Shown piece after piece: positions 30,834 to 38,156 of a stretch of 38,156 nt of DNA (the stretch's first letter is position 1; each line of letters begins with the position of its first letter). Both the position numbers and the translations under genes were made by a program. The DNA is from Actinomycetes bacterium (GTDB lineage: Bacteria; Actinomycetota; Acidimicrobiia; Acidimicrobiales; Palsa-688): contig JAKAQB010000031.1 in assembly GCA_021811865.1 (NCBI GenBank), positions 1 through 38,156 on the forward strand, in the 5' to 3' direction. Under the pieces are notes generated by a model, which was given only the letters and a program-made list of their open reading frames with translations, made no database searches and was not told the DNA's origin.

Positions 30834-31673
30834 TCAGCTGAGCGACGGGTGGCCCCGGGGCCGATCCCCAGGAGGTTGCCAGCCGGCATGCCTGGCCATG
30901 GCAACGGCTTCCAGTTGGCTGTTGACGCCGAGCTTGCCGAGGATGGAATGAATCTGGCTCCGTACGGTTGTGACGGACACGTACGACGTTGCCGCCACCC
31001 GTTCGGCGCCGAAGCCGTCGATGAGCATGGCGAGCACCTCCTGCTCCCGGTGGCTCAGCTGCTGGAAGGGTGCCAGCGCCACGACTCGCTCGGTTCGCCG
31101 CCGCCTCCACGCCTCGAGCAACCGGGCGCGGGTCTGGGGTGGGACCAGAGGGACACCGTCGAGAGCCTTCCGTACGGCGGCGATCAGCTCCTCGACGCCC
31201 ACCGTCTTCGGTACCCACCCGACAGCTCCAGCTTCGAAGCAGCAGCCGATGGCCCATTCATTCGACGTTGCCGACACGATGATGACGCGCGATCCGGAGG
31301 ACGTCAGCGGCCTGACCAGCTTGGCGCCATTGCCGAGGGGGCCGAGGTCGAGGTCGAGGAGCGCCACGTCGGGTCCGGCGCCGCACAACTCCTCGCGCAT
31401 CTCGCCGAGGGTGGCGGCGGCGGGAACGAGCACTTCGAAGCCCTCGGCGGCCAAGGTTGCCGACAGCGCAGCCGAGAGCAGGGCGTGATCCTCGACGAGT
31501 GCTACGACGTGACGGCTGTGCTCCCCGGGAGGCTCTCTGATCGAGGGCGCAGTGGAGGGTTCCTCACGCCAGGGCACTGTCTCCAATCCCCTCACCGCGC
31601 ATTCGGGTGGATCACGGTCGAAATCATCGTACTCCCCGAGCCCGCCGTCGTGGCGGCCGCGGCCGTCTCTCAT
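30834..31673 (-). CDS. NarL/LuxR-family response regulator (orphan)
   Basis: About 279 residues. A non-conserved N-terminal extension of ~55 residues precedes a receiver domain with the acidic pair E61-D62 (LVEDH), the phospho-acceptor Asp107 in ALLDLDLG and Lys156 in WVPKT. A Pro/Arg-rich linker leads to a LuxR-type helix-turn-helix (about 206-262: LSHREQEVLAMLIDGF, VSVTTVRSQIHSILGKLGV). The ATG was chosen because an AGGA lies 8 bases upstream; starts further down are possible, since the extension is not typical. No kinase gene adjoins it. A kinase of the type that often pairs with NarL regulators is ~3 kb away at 34552-36138, on the other side of the SipW module. Confidence 0.85.
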   Translation of the reverse strand: MRDGRGRHDGGLGEYDDFDRDPPECAVRGLETVPWREEPSTAPSIREPPGEHSRHVVALVEDHALLSAALSATLAAEGFEVLVPAAATLGEMREELCGAGPDVALLDLDLGPLGNGAKLVRPLTSSGSRVIIVSATSNEWAIGCCFEAGAVGWVPKTVGVEELIAAVRKALDGVPLVPPQTRARLLEAWRRRRTERVVALAPFQQLSHREQEVLAMLIDGFGAERVAATSYVSVTTVRSQIHSILGKLGVNSQLEAVAMARHAGWQPPGDRPRGHPSLS

Positions 31674-31755
31674 GCCGATCCTGCTGCGGTGCGCACGTAC
31701 GTTGCCTGATACGGCCGGCCTGCCGATGCCCTCAGGTGGTCCGGATGCTCGAGTG

Positions 31756-32229
31756 TCAGCTCGGCGCCAGCCCCTGCTCCTCGTTCCAGCGGCGCATCTG
31801 CTCGCTGAATCCGGGGTCCCCTTGGTCGGACGGGCGCGCAGCGGTGAAGATGACCACATGGCCGTCGGGGTCGATCGTGGTCAGATCGCGTGTGTTCCAC
31901 CTGGTGTCGGCCGGCCCGTCGACATGCCCGCCACCGTGCGCCCGTGCCTGTGCCGCTAGGTCGTCGATCTCGTCGTAGGCTGCGGCGAAACTCAAGGAGC
32001 ACCCGGCGCCGGCGTCGACCGGCGCGCTTGCCGGGCGCACCAGCAGGTCCTGGAACTGCCAGCGGCGCAGGTGCACGAGCGCCGGCCCGCGTGGCCCGGG
32101 GATGGCGAAGAGGCTGATGAAGCCGAGGCCCTCGACGTACCACGAGGTCGTGACGTCGATGTCGGCGACCAGGAGCGTGGCGAACATCGGCATGCCGTAG
32201 ATCGCCCGGCTGATCGGCGGCGCCGACAC
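31756..32229 (-). CDS. VOC-superfamily (glyoxalase/bleomycin-resistance-like) protein
   Basis: Up to 157 residues from a GTG. An ATG 12 codons in (before PMFATLLV) is an equally good start, because the fold begins there. The two beta-alpha-beta-beta-beta modules are visible: FATLLVADIDVTTSWYVEGLGF with PALVHLRRW, then the second half with the typical end TTIDPDGHVVIFTA. VOC proteins bind a metal or a hydrophobic ligand and include lyases, dioxygenases and drug-binding proteins; nothing here says which. It lies 82 bases upstream of the NarL regulator on the same strand. Confidence 0.82.
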   Translation of the reverse strand: MSAPPISRAIYGMPMFATLLVADIDVTTSWYVEGLGFISLFAIPGPRGPALVHLRRWQFQDLLVRPASAPVDAGAGCSLSFAAAYDEIDDLAAQARAHGGGHVDGPADTRWNTRDLTTIDPDGHVVIFTAARPSDQGDPGFSEQMRRWNEEQGLAPS

Positions 32230-32355
32230 GCCTGAGCCGGGACCGGGAACCGGAGACAGGCTGTCGTCAAATGGGACCTTCCTCGAGCCTGGTGCGGATG
32301 GAGGGTCATGTCAAGCCAAGCGCGTCGCGCTCGCCGATCGGTGACCGGGCCTTGG

Positions 32356-32478
32356 TCACCTCCCGTCTCGAGCGAGTTCGTCCTCGACTGCCCGGCGGAT
32401 CCAGTTGGAGACCGAACGGTCGTCGGCGGCTGGCTTGTGGGTGGCGCGTGCCAGCCTGTCAGTAGGGTAAGTGATCTG
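32356..32478 (-). pseudogene. Remnant of a ribbon-helix-helix (CopG/Arc-like) protein
   Basis: This lies within a 464-base gap (32230-32693). On the minus strand, about 40 codons end in a TGA and encode a strand ITY and two helices, TDRLARATHKPAADD and RSVSNWIRRAVEDELAR, the pattern of a CopG-type antitoxin or repressor. No ATG, GTG or TTG lies in frame close upstream; the nearest GTG codons are in another frame, as if one base had been gained or lost near 32485. No toxin gene is adjacent. The rest of the gap has no gene that I can support. Confidence 0.4.
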
Positions 32479-32693
32479 CCCACCGCCACGGCGAAGCTGT
32501 GGTTGACGCCGTCGGTGATGTGGGGCACCGGTGCCACGGCAACCAAGATTGGGACCTCCATTTACCCAATTTTGATGATGAGGACGCCGGTTCGGACCCT
32601 GGAGAATGCCCACGGTGGGTGGGTGCAACGTCCCGCCGCCACCGGCCCCCACCCAGCGCATCGGCGGCTCGAGGACTCCAAGGACACATCACC

Positions 32694-33443
32694 ATGCGAG
32701 CAAGACTCCCATTCTGGGCCGGCGCCCTCGGCGTCGGCGCGCTCGGACTGGCCCTGGTCGGGCCCGGCAGCTTCGCCAGCTTCACCAGCTCGGTCACCGC
32801 CAATCAGTCGATCACCGCCGGCACCTTCCAACTCGCGGGCACAGCGGGGACCCCGACGGTGTCAGGGCCGCTGATCGGCGACGCCAACTCGATCGGCCAG
32901 CCGAACCTCGGGTCCACGGCCGGGTCCGAGCCAACCGCCCCCGACTTCAACGGCAACACCCTCTCGTTCACTCTCGGCAACATCAACCCGGGCGACACCT
33001 ATACCGAGCCGGTGACGATCTACGACGTCGGCACCCTGCAGGGGCAGCTCAACACGGTCACCTACACGCCGGACACGACGAGCACGGCCCAGGCGCTGGA
33101 GAAGGACATGACCGTCGCCCTCCAGGAGGACATCGGGGGCACCTGGACCGACGTGCACACCCAGGGCGAGGAGACGACCTGCGGGGGATGCGCAGGTGTC
33201 CCCGTATCTGCGGCAGCCTCCCACACCTTCAAGCTGGACTACAGCTTCGGCCCGAGCTTCGTGCAGCCCAACCCGCACATGTACAGCTACAGCCAGGCGA
33301 GCAGCGCCGGCTTCAGCACCAACGAGCTGTCCGCCTCGTACCAGGTCGTGTTCAGCTTCACCAACACGACGGCGAGCCAGAACTCCCTGGAGACCGCGTC
33401 GGCATCCCCGTCGCTGAGCTTCAACGGGGTCAACACCCCCTAG
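32694..33443 (+). CDS. TasA/camelysin-like exported protein, probable SipW substrate
   Basis: 249 residues, from an ATG after aagga (32680-32684). The N-terminus is of the SipW-dependent type: MRAR, a hydrophobic helix (about residues 6-26), then GSFASFTSSVTANQSITAGTFQL, which corresponds to the conserved start of mature TasA and camelysin proteins. The rest is a Thr/Ser/Asn-rich beta-sandwich-like domain with a C-G-G-C pair (in TTCGGCAG). In Bacillus, TasA forms biofilm fibres after cleavage by SipW. A SipW-like signal peptidase is encoded 203 bases downstream, which strengthens the call. Whether this protein forms fibres is unknown. Confidence 0.75.
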   Translation: MRARLPFWAGALGVGALGLALVGPGSFASFTSSVTANQSITAGTFQLAGTAGTPTVSGPLIGDANSIGQPNLGSTAGSEPTAPDFNGNTLSFTLGNINPGDTYTEPVTIYDVGTLQGQLNTVTYTPDTTSTAQALEKDMTVALQEDIGGTWTDVHTQGEETTCGGCAGVPVSAAASHTFKLDYSFGPSFVQPNPHMYSYSQASSAGFSTNELSASYQVVFSFTNTTASQNSLETASASPSLSFNGVNTP

Positions 33444-33475
33444 CGGACTCGACGTAGCCACAAGGCACGCCGGCA

Positions 33476-33506
33476 GCGACCCCCGGGCCCGACACCCGGG
33501 GGTCGC
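33476..33506 (+). terminator. Terminator-like hairpin after the TasA-like gene
   Basis: A perfect 12-base-pair stem (gcgacccccggg, 33476-33487, with cccgggggtcgc, 33495-33506) encloses a 7-base loop and starts 33 bases after the stop codon. There is no T run. It probably lowers read-through into the signal peptidase gene, so substrate and peptidase may be made at different levels. Confidence 0.65.
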
Positions 33507-33646
33507 CAGCCGGCAGGCCCCAGGAGGTCGCCGCGCCGCCGCTCCCGGTGGCCCGGCACCGACCCGGGCGCCGGGCGGCCCGGACCCCGACGAGATGCCC
33601 ACCGGGCGGGGATGACCCGTGCGGGGGCAGGAGGTAGAGGCACCCC

Positions 33647-34345
33647 ATGACTGCACTACCCGTCCCCTGGACGGCCGCCGGCCGGCACCGGGTCGGACGC
33701 CTGCCCCGTCGCTTGCGCCGACGGCATGCCGAGAAGCTCGGCGGCCGGGCTCGGGCGGCTCGGGTCCTGGTCACCGCGATGACAGTCGTGGCGCTCGCCG
33801 CCTGCGGCGTGGCGGTCGGCGCAGTCGCAACCGGGGAGTGGCAGGTCCGGCCAGTCCTGTCAGGCAGCATGCGGCCCGACTTCCCGATCGGCGGAGTGCT
33901 CATCACGCAGCGAGTGCCCACTTCGAGCCTCCGGGTGGGTGACGTCGCCGTGCTCCATCCGCCCGGCAATCCAGGCATCACCTACATCCATCGCATTGTG
34001 TGGATCGAGCACCGGGGCAGCCAGACCCTGGTGCGGACCAAGGGCGACGCCAACCCGATCGCCGACCCCTGGACGGCGAGGATCGACGGGCCGGTCGCCT
34101 ACGAGGGGCGCTACGTCTTGCCCTACGTCGGTTACGCGGCCGTCTGGATCCACTCCCCCATTGGCCGCCAGGTTCTCCTGGTCGTGGCCGGCGCCGCCTT
34201 CGGGGTGTGCGGCTGGTCCCTTCGCCGCTCTCGCCGCTCTCGCCGCCTGCGGGCAGCGGGCAACGGCGGTGAGGGGACGGTGCCGGTGGCCCTGGAGTCG
34301 GCCGACCTGGAGCCCGGCGCTCCACCGACGACTCAGGACCTTTGA
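33647..34345 (+). CDS. SipW-type (ER-type) signal peptidase I
   Basis: 232 residues, from an ATG with a strong Shine-Dalgarno sequence (caggaggtag). An Arg-rich cytoplasmic N-terminus precedes a membrane helix (about 38-62), the catalytic domain and a second helix (about 174-190), followed by a basic, then acidic tail. The nucleophile is Ser74 in VLSGSMRP. The usual bacterial catalytic Lys is replaced by His115 in ITYIHRIV, and TKGDANPIADP carries the acidic residues, all as in SipW and eukaryotic signal peptidase. SipW-type enzymes process a few dedicated substrates such as TasA. Two candidate substrates are encoded nearby, at 32694 and 37576. Confidence 0.9.
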   Translation: MTALPVPWTAAGRHRVGRLPRRLRRRHAEKLGGRARAARVLVTAMTVVALAACGVAVGAVATGEWQVRPVLSGSMRPDFPIGGVLITQRVPTSSLRVGDVAVLHPPGNPGITYIHRIVWIEHRGSQTLVRTKGDANPIADPWTARIDGPVAYEGRYVLPYVGYAAVWIHSPIGRQVLLVVAGAAFGVCGWSLRRSRRSRRLRAAGNGGEGTVPVALESADLEPGAPPTTQDL

Positions 34346-34551
34346 AGCTCTGAGACGAGCGAAGGGGCCGGCAGGGCATCGGGTCAACTCGCCGGTCCGA
34401 GCCTCGGCCAACCGGTACCGTAACAAGGCGATGTCGCTGATTCGGCAGTAGCAGGCGGTTTGGCAAGCGGCTCGGGCAGCCGGCCAGCGGTCGCTCTCCG
34501 CTGTGCTGAGGGATTCCGAGGTGGGCGATGGCTGGCTGCTCGGTCCCCCGG

Positions 34552-36138
34552 CTATGCGGGCAGCTCGAGGAGTCCACCGAGCCCAGGGGGCACCGTCTCT
34601 GGCGGCTGCCCGTTCCTGTCGGACGCGGGCAGCTCGATCAGGAAGCACGCCCCTGACGTCGGACCGTCGACGAGTTGGATGCTGCCGCCGAACGTCGCAA
34701 GAAGCCGGGCGGCGACGTGCAGCCCCAGGCCGTCGCCGGCGGTGCCGGCAGCGGTGCTTCCCCGGGTCCCGCGGAGGAACACCCGCGTCCGCTCGTGCCG
34801 AGGAATGCCCGGCCCGGTGTCGGCGACCTGCAACTGGACTCGACCGGCGCTCGCATTGGCGGTGAGGGTCACCCGGCATCCGGGGGCGTAGCGGCGGGCG
34901 TTGACGAGGAGGTTCTGCACGACCTGGGCGAGTGCCATCGGGTCGCCATGCGCGCTGGCGGTGGCAACCTGCACGTCGATGACGGCGCCGAGGTTGCGCT
35001 CGGCGGTGAGCACGGGCGCCAGCGCGCGGGCGACGTCGAAGTCCACGAGGCGCGCAGGGCGCCCCGGCTCGATCAGGGCTTGGAGCCGGCTGAGCTCGGC
35101 ACTCATGGCATCACCGAGCGAGCGTCTCGACTTCGGATCGAGGCGTGCGGCATAGTGGCGGAGGGTGTGGTCGGCGCTGCGAAGGGCGCTCACGGCGTTG
35201 CGCAGGTCGTGGAGGCGTTCTTCGAGGTCGCGCCGCTCGTCGTCGAGCTCGGTTGCCAACCGGTCGAGGTCGACGTGCATGGTCAGGGCCCGCCGGTCCT
35301 GGTGTCGGAGCACCTTGTCGAGCTCGGAGGTGGTGGCCACGAGGGCGAGGGCAAACGCGGTGGTCGGTAGGATCGTGATGGCGAGGCCGTCCCACCCCTG
35401 CGGCGCGAGGACCACGGCACGCAGCACGGTGCCGACGCCGAGCAGGGCAACCACCATGATCGACCAGGTCGGCACGGCTCGGCCCTGGCGGTGCTTTGCG
35501 ACGGCTGACAATGTGGCGATGGCCCACAGCGCGCTGGCAGCGCCGAGGACCCCTCGTCCCAGTGCCGGCGAGGTCGCCGCTGCCGGCAGGAGCTCATGGG
35601 CGGCCATGGTGCTTACCGCTCCGCTTGCCAGCATGGCAACCACGGTGACGACCCCGAGGGCGCGCAGCGGCATGATGCCGGCGTCCACCTCCGGAGCGGT
35701 GGCCGCCTTGTCGGCGAAGAAGGTTGCGGTTACGGCAAGGGCCAGCAGGTCCCACGGCCGCGCCGCGCCGAGCTGGCTCAACGACAGCGCCGGGATGCCG
35801 CCGGCGCCGATGAGCAGGACACCTGCCGAGACGAGCATGCACCCCATCCAGGCATCGAAGGCACGGCCCTGCGCTCGCCAGCAGATGAGGCTGGCAAGGC
35901 CTGCTCCCACTCCCAAGAGCGCGCCCAGCATGTGCTCGGTGGCTGTGGCGGCGCTGACACCCCCACCCATGAGGAGCATGAACGTCGTGGGCCCCATCGT
36001 GAACCCGACGAACAATGCGGAGGACGGGAGGAGCCTCCTGGCGCGCATGGAACCGAGGGCGGCGATCCGCAACCGCCGGTCCGGCCCGCGGTAGGCGTGC
36101 CTGGTGGCCCTCGAGCCCTGCGGTTGGGACTTTTCCAC
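34552..36138 (-). CDS. Polytopic membrane sensor histidine kinase (HDLRN type)
   Basis: About 528 residues. After a basic N-terminus (AYRGPDRRLR) there are roughly seven or eight membrane helices (to about residue 270), then a coiled-coil linker and the dimerisation helix with the phospho-acceptor His310 in LEERLHDLRNAVSAL. The HATPase domain has the N box QVVQNLLVNARRY, G1 DTGPGIP and G2 GDGLGLH. The GTG start was preferred to a TTG at 36195 because TTGTCG, a 17-base spacer and TACGTT lie just upstream, with the GTG 8 bases after the -10. No regulator adjoins the gene. The NarL-type regulator at 30834-31673 may be its partner. The signal is unknown, but the large membrane domain suggests sensing in or near the bilayer. 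Confidence 0.87.
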   Translation of the reverse strand: MEKSQPQGSRATRHAYRGPDRRLRIAALGSMRARRLLPSSALFVGFTMGPTTFMLLMGGGVSAATATEHMLGALLGVGAGLASLICWRAQGRAFDAWMGCMLVSAGVLLIGAGGIPALSLSQLGAARPWDLLALAVTATFFADKAATAPEVDAGIMPLRALGVVTVVAMLASGAVSTMAAHELLPAAATSPALGRGVLGAASALWAIATLSAVAKHRQGRAVPTWSIMVVALLGVGTVLRAVVLAPQGWDGLAITILPTTAFALALVATTSELDKVLRHQDRRALTMHVDLDRLATELDDERRDLEERLHDLRNAVSALRSADHTLRHYAARLDPKSRRSLGDAMSAELSRLQALIEPGRPARLVDFDVARALAPVLTAERNLGAVIDVQVATASAHGDPMALAQVVQNLLVNARRYAPGCRVTLTANASAGRVQLQVADTGPGIPRHERTRVFLRGTRGSTAAGTAGDGLGLHVAARLLATFGGSIQLVDGPTSGACFLIELPASDRNGQPPETVPPGLGGLLELPA

Positions 36139-36146
36139 CGGCGAAC

Positions 36147-36175
36147 AACGTAACAACGCATGAAGACCCCGACAA
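36147..36175 (-). promoter_or_regulatory. Candidate promoter of the histidine kinase gene
   Basis: On the minus strand, TTGTCG (36170-36175), a 17-base spacer and TACGTT (36147-36152) end 8 bases before the GTG at 36138. It fits a leaderless or nearly leaderless transcript and decides the choice of start. Confidence 0.5.
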
Positions 36176-36352
36176 TGGCTGCGGGACGAAAACAACGAAA
36201 AACGCCTGATATACGGACGATATTCGTCATCTCCCGTTCAGGGCATCAAAGGGACGTTACGGTACGGGCTGGCGGCGCCGTGCGAGGGCCGGGTTGGCGC
36301 GGGTTGCCCCAAAGACTGCCGGGGGCTGTCGAAGACCGCCGGGGCCTGCTGT

Positions 36353-36366
36353 CCGGGGCGCCCCGG
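36353..36366. repeat. Palindrome after the siderophore-interacting protein gene
   Basis: The bases ccggggcgccccgg form a perfect 14-base palindrome 15 bases beyond the stop codon at 36381 on the minus strand. It could form part of a terminator, although a loop of two bases is too tight for the full stem. Confidence 0.35.
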
Positions 36367-36380
36367 GGGCTGACCGCCCG

Positions 36381-37166
36381 TCAGTCCCGCTCCGGCTCCC
36401 CGTGGTACTGGTTGGGCTTGTCCCGCCGCCAGTATGCCTTGGCGGAGATGGCTTCCGGAGGCAGCCCGCGCCCGATGAGGGCGGCGCGCACGGCTGCCAC
36501 GGCACGGTGCTCCCCGCCGGCGTAGGCATGGCCGGACCCGGCCGGCAGCTCCATGCCGGCCACGGCCTGGGCCAGCTGGGCGCCGTCCCCGGAGCCGCCG
36601 ACCTGGCCGCGGCGCACCCACAATGGCCCGGTCACAGCCGCAGCGGTATCCAGCGGCTGCTCGCCGATGTCGTCGCCGACCTCCAGCACCACGACCGCCG
36701 GGGTTCCCGATGGCAGTGACTCGACCATGGCGAAGGTGGCCGGTAGGAACGTCTCGTCGCCGACGAAGAGGTGCCACCCGGCGGCCGGGTCCGCCCAGAT
36801 CTTGCCGCGGGGCCCGACAGCCTCGAGGTGGTCGCCGGCGGAGACCGTTGCAGCCCAGCGCGCCCCTGGGCCGTCGCCGTGGAGGAGCGCCTGGAGGTCA
36901 GCGGTGGCGGCGTCGCGGTCGAGGCGGCGGATGGTGTAGCGCCGCCGGACGGGTCGGCCCCCGCTAGGGATCGACAGCGTCAGATCCTGGCCGGGGTGCC
37001 ACTCGACGTCCCGCAGGCGGGGATCGCCGACGGTGATCCGCCGCAGTGCCGGCGCCTCGGCCGCGACGCCGACGACCTCGAGCGCCAGGGCGGTGGACCC
37101 GAGCCGCTCGGCTGCGGCGGCGTTGTCCTCGCTGACGGGCCGCAGGCCTCCGGTCGTCTCCGCCAC
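36381..37166 (-). CDS. Siderophore-interacting FAD-binding protein (SIP/ViuB family)
   Basis: 261 residues of the ferredoxin-reductase-like family that reduces ferric siderophores with NAD(P)H. The FAD-binding RRYTIRR is near residues 74-80, the nucleotide-domain motif FVGDETFLPA is near 134-143, and the family's C-terminal signature is clear: HAYAGGEHRAV, SAKAYWRRDKPNQYHGEPE. Such enzymes release iron from imported siderophores in the cytoplasm. No siderophore synthesis or uptake gene is in the window. The GTG start lies 7 bases after a -10-like TACGCT on the minus strand (37174-37179), again suggesting a leaderless mRNA. A 39-codon gene lies directly upstream. Confidence 0.92.
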   Translation of the reverse strand: MAETTGGLRPVSEDNAAAAERLGSTALALEVVGVAAEAPALRRITVGDPRLRDVEWHPGQDLTLSIPSGGRPVRRRYTIRRLDRDAATADLQALLHGDGPGARWAATVSAGDHLEAVGPRGKIWADPAAGWHLFVGDETFLPATFAMVESLPSGTPAVVVLEVGDDIGEQPLDTAAAVTGPLWVRRGQVGGSGDGAQLAQAVAGMELPAGSGHAYAGGEHRAVAAVRAALIGRGLPPEAISAKAYWRRDKPNQYHGEPERD

Positions 37167-37173
37167 GTCCGGC

Positions 37174-37179
37174 AGCGTA
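37174..37179 (-). promoter_or_regulatory. Candidate leaderless -10 element of the SIP gene
   Basis: TACGCT on the minus strand ends 7 bases before the GTG at 37166. No clear -35 is present. It would let the flavoprotein be transcribed separately from the small gene upstream. Confidence 0.35.
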
Positions 37180-37202
37180 CCGACACGGGTGCGCCGCGGC
37201 GG

Positions 37203-37322
37203 CTACCCGCCGGCGGCCTCGGAGCCCGGACCGGAGAAGGTGGCGATGCCCCCCAGCGCTTCGTGCGCCCCGCTCGCCTCCGCCTCCCTGACGGCCCGGC
37301 GCATGGCCTTGGTCCTGTCCAT
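37203..37322 (-). CDS. 39-residue small protein upstream of the SIP gene
   Basis: A 39-codon frame, MDRTKAMRRAVREAEASGA followed by HEALGGIATFSGPGSEAAGG, with an excellent Shine-Dalgarno sequence (agagagga) ending 7 bases before its ATG. The first half is a charged amphipathic helix and the second half is Gly/Ala-rich, so the layout recalls a leader plus a core peptide, though no modifying enzyme is nearby. It ends 36 bases before the siderophore-interacting protein. The Shine-Dalgarno sequence lies inside a small palindrome (37324-37336), so its translation may be regulated. The function is unknown. Confidence 0.5.
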   Translation of the reverse strand: MDRTKAMRRAVREAEASGAHEALGGIATFSGPGSEAAGG

Positions 37323-37323
37323 G

Positions 37324-37336
37324 GAGAGGTCCTCTC
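37324..37336. promoter_or_regulatory. Palindrome overlapping the ribosome binding site of the 39-codon gene
   Basis: The bases gagagg-t-cctctc pair perfectly around one central base and contain the Shine-Dalgarno sequence of the minus-strand gene that starts at 37322. It could be an operator or an RNA-level switch. The one-base centre makes a full hairpin unlikely. Confidence 0.3.
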
Positions 37337-37511
37337 TTGTCGAACGGGTGGCTGCCGGGTTGAGCTGATTTGACCGGGCTGCTGACATCTCCGGGTCGGC
37401 CGGCCCGCCCAATCCTCAATTCTGACGATGCCCGCCCGTGTGGGGATGGTTACAAGAGGTGGTGGCTGTCCCACCCGTGTGGCCCAGCCACCCAATGGAG
37501 GGTTGACAAGT

Positions 37512-37551
37512 GCCCGCCGGCCCGGTCCTCGAACGCTCCAGACCGGCGGGC
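37512..37551 (+). promoter_or_regulatory. Leader hairpin before the second TasA-like gene
   Basis: gcccgccgg (37512-37520) pairs perfectly with ccggcgggc (37543-37551), ending 9 bases before the Shine-Dalgarno sequence aaagga (37560-37565). Further upstream, gtggctg and cagccac (about 37462-37494) form another stem. The region is probably a structured mRNA leader. Confidence 0.4.
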
Positions 37552-37575
37552 CGACTCGAGAAAGGAACTCGAATC

Positions 37576-38016
37576 ATGTTGAAGCTACCCCGCAAGCTCC
37601 TCCTCTGGGGGGGCGCGGCGGTCGTCGTCGCCAGTGGCTCCGCTTTCATGGCGAGCAACAGCGTCGCGCCGAGCAGCGCCGGCGAGGGCGCCGGGGCCGT
37701 ATCGGGCTACACCGTGAGCAACATCAGCTACGCCGTGAACAACAATACGGGCAACGCCACGGGCGTGTCGTTCAGGCTCACGTCCTGGGCCAGCTCGGCG
37801 CCGGCCAACGAGAAGCCCGGCAACGTGGATGCCTACCCGCTCAACGGCGGGGGAAACGCCCAGTGGGGTCAGGGCAACTCCTGCAGTCCCACGAGCTCAT
37901 GGACGACGAATGGCGTCGGTAACGCGGGTAACGGGTACGGCACCTTCTCGTGCTCCTTTGCTTATTCTGCGCCGGTCCAGGATCTCTTCTACCTCGCTGT
38001 CGAAGCCAACCAGTAA
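37576..38016 (+). CDS. Small exported protein with SipW-type signal region
   Basis: 146 residues, from an ATG after aaaggaac. The N-terminus has Lys/Arg residues, a hydrophobic helix (about 9-27, LLLWGGAAVVVASGSAFMA) and then ASNSVAPSSAGEGAGAVSGYTVSNISY, a pattern that resembles SipW-dependent signal sequences followed by a mature beta-rich domain. The remainder is rich in Asn, Gly and Ser and has two Cys (CSPTSS and FSCSFAY) that may form a disulfide. It is probably a second substrate of the signal peptidase at 33647, although it lies 3.2 kb away. The family is not named with confidence. The last 140 bases of the window hold no gene that I can support. Confidence 0.65.
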   Translation: MLKLPRKLLLWGGAAVVVASGSAFMASNSVAPSSAGEGAGAVSGYTVSNISYAVNNNTGNATGVSFRLTSWASSAPANEKPGNVDAYPLNGGGNAQWGQGNSCSPTSSWTTNGVGNAGNGYGTFSCSFAYSAPVQDLFYLAVEANQ

Positions 38017-38156
38017 CACCCCGTCGGACCGTAACCGTTCAGGTCTTTGGGGTCGCCATGAGGGTGTGGGCCGCCGTGGGAGCAGTTGAGGTGGCCGTAG
38101 GTGTTGGGCGGCGGGCGGTGGCGTCGACGTGATGGCCGTGTCGATCGGCGTGGCGC

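Noticed and set aside
33647..34345. Ordinary LepB-type signal peptidase
   Set aside because: The second catalytic residue is His in YIHRIV, not the Lys of LepB, and the local context has SipW-type substrates.
38017..38156. Start of another gene at the window end (ATG 38058 or 38131)
   Set aside because: The first frame ends after 24 codons, and the second has too few bases left and no clear ribosome binding site.

Overview
The window is a high-GC, densely coded stretch of a bacterial chromosome. RpoB and RpoC are full length and actinobacterial in motif and length. GTG and TTG starts are common, and several genes seem to be read from leaderless transcripts, with a -10 hexamer 6 to 8 bases before the start codon. 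Together these suggest an actinobacterium, and the mixture of families makes class Acidimicrobiia a reasonable guess. That placement is an inference. No rRNA, tRNA, CRISPR array or intact insertion sequence was seen.

Layout. (1) 1-3.9 kb: the 3' part of a trimethylamine-dehydrogenase-like flavoprotein, then an OmpR-type response regulator overlapping its histidine kinase. (2) 4-7.7 kb: three exported proteins, namely an unknown protein, a PepSY-like protein and an S53 (sedolisin) peptidase. (3) 7.9-11.5 kb: a tightly overlapping sulfate-activation operon, cysQ-cysD-cysNC, making and turning over PAPS. (4) 11.5-19.3 kb: an accessory region. It holds tandem repeats, two paralogous ~73-residue DNA-binding proteins, an envelope cluster (DUF3048 lipoprotein, methyltransferase, dimethylformamidase-like exoprotein, phosphodiester glycosidase), a small membrane protein and gene fragments. 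(5) 19.3-28 kb: a prepilin peptidase divergent from rpoB-rpoC. The rpoBC transcript has two good promoters, a leader hairpin and a strong terminator hairpin. (6) 28.3-30.7 kb: a secreted beta-propeller protein flanked by two copies of the same two-domain block. (7) 30.8-38.1 kb: a region centred on a SipW-type signal peptidase with two probable TasA/camelysin-like substrates, one on each side. Among them are an orphan NarL-type regulator, an orphan membrane histidine kinase, a VOC protein, a siderophore-interacting flavoprotein and a 39-codon small gene.

How they fit together. The cys genes form one pathway, and rpoBC is the housekeeping core. Most other genes act at or outside the membrane. 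The most system-like set is the SipW/TasA-like region. A dedicated Ser-His signal peptidase and matching exported proteins suggest a surface fibre or matrix module, perhaps controlled by the nearby kinase and regulator. The kinase-regulator pairing and the fibre function are inference.
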